Part shown: piece after piece, positions 33,915-43,838 of the stretch | Position numbering within the stretch: position 1 is the stretch's first letter | How the letters are laid out: the number at the start of each line of letters is the position of its first letter | DNA from: Bimuria novae-zelandiae CBS 107.79 | Taxonomy: Eukaryota; Ascomycota; Dothideomycetes; Pleosporales; Didymosphaeriaceae | NCBI GenBank assembly: GCA_010015655.1 | Contig: ML976755.1 | Span: forward strand, 177,171 to 241,170 | Direction: 5' to 3' | DNA length: 64,000 nt | Position numbers and translations under genes: made by a program | Notes under the pieces: model-generated | What the model was told of the DNA's origin: nothing | Seen by the model: only the letters and a program-made list of their open reading frames with translations | Databases searched by the model: none

Positions 33915-36900
33915 ATTAAGAGTCTCACTGCCTTAACTAATACTACCTTATTAAGCCAATCGCAATGGCCCTATTAACTCTTAGAGATCCTATAGTGATC
34001 TTGACCAACTACACGAATTACACACCATGGCTGAGACAGCTTAAAACAAGATACTAATTCCTTAAGGTCTAGAACATTATCGACCCAGCGCTGATAGATG
34101 AACTAAAGCAGAAACCCGCCATGCCGATACCGCCGTTAATAGGCAACTACTAGCCAAACGCTGTCTACACGAATGCGAACCTAAATAACGCACTAATATT
34201 ACTATCTTATCTATCGCCGACAGGCGCGAAAGCATATAAAGATAATAGCGACTACTATAAAGGATAGCTCGAGATCTATAAGGTCATGGATTAAGCCTAT
34301 TAAGAAGAAAAGGTAGACCTTAATAAGGTGGTTACCTTTCTCTAGTTAACAATCTCCGCGCATCTCCAGAACAACTACTGCATTCTTAGAGAAATAATTA
34401 AGTAATAGATAAATAACCTTATAATTACAATTAGGGTTAACTATTAAGACGAATATAGATAATTAAGAACAAGGTATTAAGAAGCGCTTAAGCTAATAAG
34501 AATAGCTAGATTATAGGCTGCATGGCTCTCTGAGTACGATTACGCAGCCATAGAAGTAGAGACTAATTAGGTTCTAGAACTTTAAAGGCTAGACTTAGTA
34601 AAAGAAGACTTTATAAAGGCAGTTATCCATGTCGCACCTATGTAGGTAACGACCTTCTAGTAATATAGAAGCAAGGATGCAGCTGTCTTACGAAAGCATA
34701 TAATAAAACTCTTTTAAGACCATATAATCCTGCAGCACCCAACTAAGGGCAAATAAAAGGGCGCTTTTACTACTACAGGGTTATCTCTCGCTAAAGGTGG
34801 TAAACCCACCCAGGCTATAGACAGGGACGCCTCTCTTATAGATAAAGTAGTATTATCTAAAAGTTAGGGAAGACCTCGGAATTATAAACAACGAAATAAT
34901 AGTTAATATACTAGAACTAAGCAATCGCCTTAGAGCCTTAAGCCAACGATAGTTAGTGGTAATTACTACCTTACTTATAAACTACGCCATAGTCTTTAAG
35001 ACTATTTCTATACCTTTCTAGACAAGCAGCCAGACTGGTTTACACTAAACTTTTTTATAGTAAAGCTAGTTAAGCTTAGGCTAGAACATGATACTGACTT
35101 CTAAGAGAAGTTAAAAAGAACAAAAAAGGCTAAATTACAAGCACCTAAAATTAAACAATCACACACTCTTACTCCACCTCGAATTACTAAGGCTAATAAT
35201 AAATGACTAAATGGACGCAAGATTACTAAAATCCTAGTAAGCTTTAACACCGCATCCTTCCACACTAACCTAAACACGTACCCATTGCGACGCTCAGCCA
35301 TACTTAATTTAGGCACAACCTGCCATATCTTTAACTACATTAATCGCTTTGTCTCATACCGTCCACCGGCGCCAGGAGACTTTATATGGGCAGGGAATAC
35401 ATAAATATAGATTAAAGGATATAAGAGCGTCTATCTTAACGTATAGAGTGCAAACGGTAATTAATTAATATAGCTAGATAATATAGCCTATTGCCCTAAT
35501 CTGCTCTGTAACCTTATATTATTCCGATTACTCCGGAGGCAAGGCCTTTAGTGGGATATAAGAGCAGACCTAACGACTCTAAAGAGAAGAGATAATACTG
35601 TGCTGGCAGAACTCTAAGAGCTACATGGATAGTAGGTCTTAGAATACAAGATAAGGCTAATAGGTAGTATTCCTACTAATGCTGCGCACGCCACTTATAA
35701 GACTAATATACGCACTAAATAAAGACCGTAGAAGGCAGACGCGTGGACCTGGCACTAATAATTAGGCTATCTAGGCCCTTAGGCCCTTAAACACCTCGTG
35801 CAGCAATCTAAGGGGGTAAGGATTAAAGGTCTCTCTATAGTTAAGTGTAATACCTACGGCAAAGTAAAACTAAAACGGCAAATATGCTGGCAAGCTAGAG
35901 ATCTAACAGAAGGTCCCGGCGAGCGAGTCGCAATCAATTTTCACGACTATAAAGCAGACAGCTTAACAAGAGAGAAGAGCTAAATACTAATTACTAACTA
36001 ATTCTCTAGCTTTGCATAGGACTTCTACTTTAAGGATAACCACCTAGCACGGTTAATTATTAAATTACTTAGCACCTTTGTGCGGTTTATAGAAGTACAA
36101 TACAATATTATAGTAAAAGTAATTAAATCTAATAACGAGATCTTTTCTATTAAGGTAAACGTTAAGAAGTAGTGCTTAGCGCAAGGTATTAAGATTAAGC
36201 CTTTAGTACCTAATACTTAAGCATAAAATAGAGGAGCTAAACGCTTAAGGGGTGTAATTAAGGAGAAAGCGCGCGCGATGCGACTTAACTCTAACCTACC
36301 CTAATAAATATGGCCTAAGATTACCCAAGCCGCAGTCTACTTATACAATTAAACGCCAAACTACGTTAATTGATAGCAATCTCTATATAAAGTGTTCTTT
36401 ACGACAGTAGCTTTTCAGAACGGCATTATTACCTAACCAAAGAAGCCTAATTAAGCTCACCTAAAAGCATATGGCTGTAAAGCTTTTGTAATAACTAACG
36501 ATACAAAACGCGGCAAGAGCAGGCTTTAGAAACTTAACCCTAAGGCATAGATTAGCTACCTTGTTGGCTACAAATTAATAAATATCTAGAGAATATAGAT
36601 TCCCTCTCTAGCAAAGACAATTAGTACTCGCGACGTGATATTCGACGAGGATACTATGTTCTTAGGCAAAACTAAAGACCTAATAGAAAATCTTATATAT
36701 AGCATATTAGAAGAAATAGTAGCCTAGGTGTGATTAGTAGAGTTACCTCCCTTACCTTAACAAGAGCATGCCACTAAGTCCTTCTTTAAGGATAAGACAA
36801 TTAGTAAAGCGCTAGAGGAAGAGGTTAAAGGAGCTCCTAAGTATAGGTAAGACAGGAAAGTTAGGTGCGAATATCTAACACCTCTCTTAACGCCGCCACT

Positions 36901-38188
36901 AGTAACACTCCTTGCATAATTAATGGCAGGAGGCGATTAAGCTATACCACCCTAAAGAGTGCAAACAAGGCAGTTACAAACAAGCCTATAGGCCACAGCC
37001 TTTATGGCAGGCACCGAAGCTAGTAGTAGTGGTAAATACAAAGGTAAGGCTCTTAATAAGGCGTAGCTTTAACGAATAATTATATTAGGTAAGAAGCTAC
37101 ATCGAAGCGTGCTTTTAGAGCTACTTACATGCCAAAGCAAGCTCGAAGATCACCCTCTCTATAATATGTGGAAGGAAGCAGAACGTTCCTATCTATAAAG
37201 CTATAAGGAAATAAAGTCCTAAAGTGAGGTTGCAACCACTCTAGTAAAAGTGGTAGGCTATTAAATCCTCGACTGCATGTGGGTATATACCTACAAGTTT
37301 AATAAGCATTATTAATTACAAAAGTGCAAGGCAAGGCTAGTAGTACGAGGCAATTAATAGCAGCACCTTACCTCGTAAAAAACCTACGCTATAACACTTA
37401 TAAAACGATTATTCCGCATGCTTATAGTAATTATAGCTCGTTTCAACCTAGAACTTATCTAATATAACGTTACTAACGCGTTTGTCCACGCGAAGCTAGA
37501 TAGAGAAATCTACATAAGAATGCCTTGCGGCTACTCGCGAGTAGGCATAGTCCTTAAACTATATAAAGCACTATACGGACTGCGCATATCTCTACTACTC
37601 TAGCAAAGAGAGTTCACGTTAACACTCCGTAATATTGGCTTTAAAGCAGTACCCTACGAGCTATACTATCTTATTAAGGATGGCATTATTATCTTCTTTT
37701 ATGTAGATAATATTATTATTACGTATAACAAGTTATAAAAGCAAGCTGCTGAAGCTGCTCTTGCAATAATAAGTACTAAATTTATACTTACGGGTGGTAA
37801 AGACCTACAGTGGTTTCTAGGAATTAAAATTATTAGGGACCGCTCGAGCAGAAAGATCTAGCTTTTACAAGCTTTATATATTAATAAAATATCGCGCCTC
37901 ATTGATTACCATAAGATTCGCCACAATACCCCGATAGGTCTAATTAAATTACTCCTAAGGACAGGACTGGCTAGTAAGGGTAAGATTAATAGATACTAGC
38001 GTAAAGTCGGATTAATTCTTTATGCTGCAGTTACATCTTGACTAGATATCGCCTTTACAAGCTCCTAATTATCACGATTCCTGTCCAACCTAAGCAAAGA
38101 GCACTAAGCGACTGCTAACTAAGTTCTCCTCTACCTTTCTAACACTAAATCACTAGGTCTTTAGCTTAGGGGTATAGATACTTTAGAA

Positions 38189-38440
38189 GTGGTAAGTAAC
38201 GCATCCTTTGCTAACAACACACTCGACCGCAAGAGCTCGCAAGGATACATTATTAAGCTATTTAGTGGCCTAATCGCCTGGAAAGCAAACAAGCAAGATA
38301 CAGTCACTATATTAATAACTAAAGCCAAATTACTAGCACTATCGCAAGTGGCTAAGGAGGCTTTATTCACATCGCGATTGCTAAAGGAACTAAAGATCAA
38401 CCTTAGTAATTCCCTTATTACAATTAATTGTAATAATTAG
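38189..38440 (+). pseudogene. Copia 3 RNase H fragment, still open
   Basis: An 83-codon open stretch reads NTLDRKSSQGYIIKLFSGLI, AWKANKQDTVTILITKAKLL and ALSQVAKEALFTSRLLKELK. This is the RNase H region of fungal Copia elements, which degrades the RNA strand during reverse transcription. It is the longest piece of this element without a stop. Confidence 0.85.
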
Positions 38441-38781
38441 TAAACAATCTAACTTATTACTAAAGAAATTACTAAGTTGCAGACCAAGCTCTGTCATATG
38501 GATATCTATAATTATTAGCTAAGATAAGAGGTCGCACTAGGGACAATCAAGGTAGACTATTAACGCTTAGAGGACATGGTTGCCGATAGACTTATAAAGG
38601 CCCTACTAGTAAACAAATAGAGCAAGTTTCTGCATAAACTGGGACTTAAAGATATATTAGACAAGATCACTAATTAAGAGGTTGCCCTACAGGATCTCTA
38701 GCAAAGGATAGAGGCCTTTAAGTTAGAATAATAAATAACTACGAAGGTCTAGCTTAAGGATAAGCCCAAGCTAAGGGGGTG

Positions 38782-39038
38782 TGTCCGATTACATGGCCCT
38801 TTGCACAAGCAAAGGTAGCTGGCGCAACCCTACACAAAGAGACCTTATTAGTAGTCTGGTTTATCCGCATAATTCCGGGCGGAATAAAGGGCAACTCTCC
38901 TTAATTAACGGAAATAGATTAGCGTATTAGTGGAAGACATAAGGATATAAGAGCCTTATATTCTTACAGGAATACAGAGAACGGACACAACAATTTATAC
39001 CTTAATTTATCTTATTAGATTACCTCTCCAATCTGACA
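38782..39038 (+). repeat. 3' LTR of Copia 3
   Basis: Partner of 33658-33914, of the same length and preceded by the polypurine tract. It keeps the canonical CTGACA end but has its own CA-to-TA changes, for example CGGAATAAAG against CGGAACAAAG. Confidence 0.94.
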
Positions 39039-39099
39039 ATACTATACAATTAGCTATTAGAGATTTTAATGCAGGTATTTATTCTAGTTATCGCGCTAC

Positions 39100-40600
39100 G
39101 GCTACCGCGTATAGTATTCCTTAATTAACCCTATCGACGCGCATTAATAGCGTACAAAACCAACGTATTAGTTACTAACACTAGTAGCGTCTGACTCCTC
39201 TATAAGAGGACTTCCTAGTAGAATAGATCCTTAAAGAAGACGCACGCGCCTGCCCTCCCTTACACGCTTACGCTTAAGAAATGGCTAATCAAATTCTACG
39301 TATAAATGGCGACAACTAGCCTATTAGTAAGCTCTGGCTCTTACACTTCCTCTAGCGCCAGCCACGCGTTGCCTCTATAGTCGGCAGAAAGCTAGAGGCT
39401 TAGAGAGCTAATGTAGCGACACTAGAGTAGCTACGCGCGTTCCTAGAGCTCTATAAATAGACTCGACGGCGGCTCAACATACGGGTGGAGAACACATACA
39501 ATATGGATGAGACTGGCATTGCCCTAGGGGTATGTACCAACACCAGAGTACTCTTTAGTAGTTAGAAGAAGAAGGCTTATATTCGCTCTTTAGAGAATCG
39601 CTAGTAGGTCTCTATAATCGAGTGTGTATTGGCAATAGGGCGGAAGCTACGCTGTGCAGTTATCTTTAAGGGCTAGAGCCTATAGATAATATGGTTCTCC
39701 TCGTCCCACGTACCTGACTGGATCTACACTACCTCTGAGAACGGATGGACGTTAAAAGCGATAGGTGTTGAGTGGCTATAGCGCATATTTATACCTAAGA
39801 CGACTGTATCTAATGGCCAGCACAGGCTCCTCATCCTCGACGGTCACGGCAGCCATATTAATATAGACTTCCTGTGGCTCTGCAAGCTACATCGTATACA
39901 GCTCTTATATTTACCTGCGCACACTTTACACGTCCTACAGCCTCTTAATCTCGCTCCTTTCTCTGTAATTAAGTCTAGCTATAGGCGTCAGATCTAGGAG
40001 CTCGCATTACTTAACGACGCTACGCCTGTTAAGAAGGAGCGCTTTATTACCTGCTATTATTAAGCTAGGGAGGAAGGCTTCACAGAGCGTGTAATTTAAG
40101 CTAGCTAGCAGGCATCTAGTATCTGCCTATTTAATATTAATCACGTGCTTAGCTCGTCGCAGGTCTCTTAGAGGCCTACTACGCCTACACGTTAGTAGCA
40201 GCCTTAGCAGCAGCTCTAGAGCTTCCTCTCTACTCCCCAGGGCCCTTACGATCTCTATATAGCGCAGCGCAGCGTCTAGAGCGTCGAGAATCCAGGTCGT
40301 ACGACCCGGCTACTCCTATAGAAAGCAGGTAAGGCTCTAGTAGCTGCAAATGCTAGAGCTATAGGCCTAGAAGCAGAGAAAAGACGACTTAAGCAGTAGC
40401 TAGAGATATTTACCTTTTAGCGTTAGCGTAAGCGCGTTTAAGTAGACCTAAATTAACGCTTTATAGAGGTAAAGAGTATTAGGGAGGCTATGCGCGTAGC
40501 TAAGGCTTTAGTAGTTTAACTACGTAGATCTACTATATTAAGCACCTTAGAAGTAGCTACTAGAGCTATAGTAGCTACAGCGCTTAAATCTATATATAGT
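39100..40600 (+). pseudogene. pogo 2 transposase (CENP-B-type HTH and DDE_1) remnant
   Basis: The plus strand carries a helix-turn-helix region near 39230-39420. Next comes 'NIRVENTYNMDETGIAL' near 39475-39525, with the first catalytic Asp of the DDE triad. 'VIECVLAIGRKLRCAVIFKG' follows near 39610-39670, and 'LLILDGHGSHINIDFLWLCK' near 39830-39885 carries the second Asp. 'LYLPAHTLHVLQPLNLAPFS' lies near 39905-39965. A Lys/Arg-rich coiled C-terminus extends to about 40600. Motifs are better preserved than in pogo 1, but several TAG codons interrupt the frame. Confidence 0.87.
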
Positions 40601-41249
40601 TAATGGCAATTATAAGAAGCGTTATTGAGAAATCGTGTGTTTTGTGCAGGTGTCGTGTTTTGGTGGGGTGGCCAGCTTACCCGGGTGGCCAGCTTACGTA
40701 TCGGCTAGCTTAGTTGCCTAGCTTGCCTAACTTGCTATAACTATCGCTTTGCGTGGTAATATACGCTAAGACTACGACGCGTTAACGTTAATAGGCTATA
40801 ACGTAGTACTGCTTAGCTTTACGCGCTTATTTAGGCTATTACTACCTCTATACTTTTATTTAATAGTTTAGGGCGCTAGCATAGCGGCGATAATAGTAAA
40901 AGTAATTAAAAAGGGTAATATAGTATGCGTTATAAGCACTAAAAAAGATAAGAGGACGCGCTTTTTAGGTGTATAGGTGCACTAGAATAGAGCGCTAAAA
41001 GACTTACTAAGCTAGCTATAACACTAAAAAATTATTATAAGATTGTCTATATAGGTAACTTAAAAGCCTTATTAAAAACCCCGCCAGTAGTGCTAAGTTA
41101 TTAAGCTAATTAAGCTTTCCAATCAAGCCTGCCCTCTAAGGCTTGATTGGAACCCAAGTTTTAAACTCTAGGCTTGGCTTAATTGACCTGTCACGTGATC
41201 ATCAAGCCCGATCAAGCCGATCAAGCCAGCTTGATTGTTAGCAACTATG

Positions 41250-43838
41250 GAGGGTGCTGCGGCACGTCCCCGTCGCCGCCTCCCACAGCCGTACTGTGTT
41301 GTCGCGAGAGGCCGACGCGACCAGCTGGCCGTCGGGCGAGAAGGCCACCGCGCTGACTTCCCCCGAATGGCCTTCGAGCGTGCTGCGGCACGTCCCCGTC
41401 GCCGCCTCCCACAGCCGTACTGTGCAGTTGCGAGAGGCCGACGCGACCAGCTGGCCGTCGGGCGAGAAGGCCACCGCGTTGACCCAGTTAGAATGGCCTT
41501 CGAGCGTGCTGCGGCACGTATCCCAATTTGTTTCCCTCTTTGACACCATGTTAAACCCCTGTAGTACTTGGCTGTCAAAATTTTGCCGTACTAAACTCAT
41601 CTCTGGCGCGAACACAAGCGTAGAGCAACTGCAATGGAGCATCTGCTACTACAGACTGGAAGCGGAGCACAAATCGCTTAGCGTCTAGAAGAAAACTCAA
41701 AACGGTCCCTGCAGATGGCTGTATTACACATTAGCGTAGCACAGAGACAAAACTTCTAGAAGGATCTTACAGCTATAAGAGTTTGAAGGTTGTCGAGTAA
41801 GTGAATACATCTGCTTATCTCTCCTACGAGGCTCATAGCTTCGAGTCAATGCAGAAGATGCTTCTGAAGAAAAAGGTGCGTTACGTCTCCGTTAGTAATA
41901 TATTGCTGACCCTGCTTAAGATGACTGACCCAGTAACGGCACGCATACTGCAACTCGGGTGATAAGTTGCTAGTAATTACACCCTTATCGACCTCACTCC
42001 TTAGAACTCCTGGTCCTGACAGGCTGCATATGTTCTTACGTAGGCCGCTCTGATTTGACATAAGCTCAAGACAGTAAGACGCGAGCTGCTTGTGCGTGTC
42101 TTTCTCGTCCACCCAGAAAGGGCTCTTACCCTGTCTTTGGCGACCGACAAGGAAGTCGCGGAAAGATAAGTGAAGCAGCCTAACGGGAACGTGTTCGCTG
42201 TCAGGAACACTAAGGACGGAGTGTAGAGCGTCTAGCCGACACGCTACCTCTTTCTATGGGACTTGCAGAAGACGTGCAAGGGACCTAATTAAGAGCGGGC
42301 TCTCCAGAACAACAATGCTGCCCACAACTTTTCGAAATGCCTGCAACCTTGCTTCCTTCTCATCCTCTTCCTGCTCAGTAAGCAGCTGCTCTAGAATAGG
42401 AAGATAGGTTCGGTCAAGCTGTGAGAAGGTCGACTTCTGATATTGTAGCACCTTGTTCAGGCATCCTTCAGGGTGACCTCCTTTCGTGCTGATATATCGG
42501 CACACGGTAGCAGCAAAGATAAATAGTGGCACGGCTAGGTCGACCAGAGCCTGGATCTGGTCCGCTGTTGGCCAGTCTGGAGAGAGCATGCGCGCTTGGC
42601 GTATTGCACTAAGCTCGTGCTAGTAGAAGAGACGTATATCATGTTCAATCGTATTCTTTGCGACTTCATGAAGAACGAGATCTTGGTACGTTCCGTTTGG
42701 CATTTGCTTAAAGCCAAGGCGAATGTGGAGCTCTGGTCTGCTCGTCACTAAGACTCGCAATGATACTGGTCGCATGTCCTTAGTCCGAGTAAGGAGCTGG
42801 AGTATTCCTCGAATGTCTTCTTCACTCTCGCATTCGTCTAGTGCATCAATAACGACTACCAATGCAGGGGCCGCCGAGCTTGTTTGTTGCCCCCCTAAGA
42901 GCGGATGTAGTACAAGCTTTTCAAACTAGTCCTTTAGTGCCCTCTGTGCTAAAGCCGGGTCTTCATCGAGGGCTTTCCTGATACCAGGTAGCATGCCCGG
43001 TTCGCGAGCAACCAGGTCAGCGGCGATGGTGCTGACGAACCGCGAGGCGTTGCCACGCTCACCCTCGCCTCTTTTGAAGAAGAAACTGGCTCCCAGCTCA
43101 CCCGCTTCGGCAAACTTTTGGGCAGCAGTCCGCGCGATCGTAGACTTTCCTGTTCCAGCCATACCGCATAACCAGAATATGGATTTGCTATCTTTGTTGG
43201 TTGCCCATTCTGCAACGGTCTTCAGCAGCGCGGTACGGGTGTTTGGTAGGCATCGTGCGTTGTGTTCTTCGGTGTGCGCGTTGAACGAAGCGCCTGCTGC
43301 GATAGGCAATTTGGTCAAGTCTAGCTTCTGGCTTATATCAACCACCAGGGCCTTGTACAATGAGCGAGACGCTGCGTATGTGCACGACAAGTTTGAGTGT
43401 AAAGGCTTACGTCTGGTCAACTTGAAGCGCAAGGCTGAAAGTGTTTTCATATTCCTGAAGATTTCGAACCGTCTTCTCCACCTCCTTGCTCGTCAATGGC
43501 CATTTCAAGGCTCGGATACCGAATCGCTGCATTGCTTTACGGCCTCGGCTGAGCTCGAGTTTGGCCTTGAGTGTAGCCTCAAGCTCTTCCAACTCCCGAG
43601 AACATCTTTGGAGCGGGTCCAGTAATGTGCGTATAGTAGAGAGCTGCGACCTGTCCTGCTTGTGTAGGAGCTGTTGAAGCTTTTCAAGGACATTGTTAAT
43701 ATTGTTCACTTTTTGTTGGAGGCGCTCGATGTCCCCCTTTGCATGCTTGACCGCGACTGAATACTGGAAGCAGAGCGACGCGACCTTGGCGGATATATCG
43801 ATGACAGCTATTACGCTTGCCGCTCCCGAAAGGCCATC
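41250..43838 (-). pseudogene. NLR-type STAND gene: fungal N-terminal helical domain, NACHT and WD40, broken
   Basis: Such proteins are cytosolic NTP-driven sensors used in fungal allorecognition and immunity-like cell death. The minus strand shows, in order: DGLSGAASVIAVIDISAKVA (43838 on), the 'fungal N-terminal domain of STAND proteins'; a linker with a one-base frame change near 43400-43450, where an intron or frameshift lies; and NACHT with Walker A GMAGTGKST near 43150 and Walker B VVVIDALDECE near 42840. A helical part follows with RLLHLSFRDFL near 42170, then WD40 repeats (EGHSNWVNAVAFSPDGQLVA). One frame from 43450 to 41846 holds stops at 42926 (TAG), 42620 (TAG), 42254 (TAG) and 41846 (TGA). 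At least one more frameshift lies near 41640. The start codon is missing, replaced by the hAT 3 end. Confidence 0.92.
41254..41520 (-). repeat. Near-identical 126-bp WD40 repeat units in the NLR gene
   Basis: The units start at 41254, 41380 and 41506 with exactly 126 bp (42 residues) between starts. The first two are almost the same base for base, differing mainly in the TSRN/TSRD-type loop codons. Highly similar WD40 units are the hallmark of fungal NLRs of the HET-E/NWD type, where repeats recombine and vary in the recognition surface. Confidence 0.9.

Larger units (their letters stand above)
33658..39038 (+). mobile_element. Copia LTR retrotransposon 3 (5.4 kb), inserted in pogo 2
   Basis: Two 257-bp LTRs (33658-33914, 38782-39038) start TGTCCGATTACATGG. 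The right one ends CTGACA and the left has decayed to TTAATA. The 5-bp duplication is ATACT (33653-33657, 39039-39043). Pol is on the plus strand. Gag is near 33960-34700 and a Cys/His region near 34950-35000. Integrase follows. Reverse transcriptase has FFYVDN near 37695-37715 (YVDD with one Asp changed). The RNase H stretch at 38189-38440 is open for 83 codons. A purine tract (AAGCTAAGGGGGTG) precedes the right LTR. Confidence 0.95.
33535..40710 (+). mobile_element. pogo/Fot1-type transposon 2, inserted in hAT 2
   Basis: The inverted repeat begins AGCTAGCCGATACGTAAGCT at 33535. Its complement ends at 40710, followed by TA (40711-40712). The repeat also contains a doubled inner motif (AAGCTGGCCACCC then GTAAGCTGGCCACCCC). 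At the left only, the outer 16 bp (AGCTAGCCGATACGTA) occur twice, at 33519-33534 and 33535-33550. Removing the Copia inside leaves about 1.8 kb. Transposase is on the plus strand, to the right of the Copia. Confidence 0.9.
30772..41249 (-). mobile_element. hAT transposon 2 (about 3.3 kb of its own), in the NLR WD40 region, holding two further elements
   Basis: The inverted ends share CATAGTTGCTAACAATCAAGC (left near 30777, right complement ending 41249). The left end has five extra bases. The 8-bp duplication GAGGGTGC flanks it (30764-30771, 41250-41257), the size hAT elements make. Both ends are filled with subterminal CAAGCC motifs, for example a GATCAAGCC array at 41205-41228. Transposase remains are on the minus strand: near 31000-31300 'YWVGLHNRYPNLARMALNLI' and 'CKRIFSELSNLLKP', the hAT C-terminal dimerisation domain. 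Stops throughout. The pogo element at 33535-40710 splits it. Confidence 0.88.

Noticed and set aside
41168..41578. Frames of 102-144 codons on both strands over the WD40 repeats (GRRRRGRAAARSKAI, AASHSRTVLSREADATSW)
   Set aside because: Out-of-frame readings of the NLR WD40 units; the correct frame gives EGHSxxVxAVAFSPDGQLVASAS.
43365..43445. A 39-nt intron (GTAAGC...CGCAG) in the NLR linker
   Set aside because: Good splice signals, but its removal leaves the downstream NACHT codons one base out of frame, so a simple intron does not explain the frame change; left as intron or frameshift, undecided.
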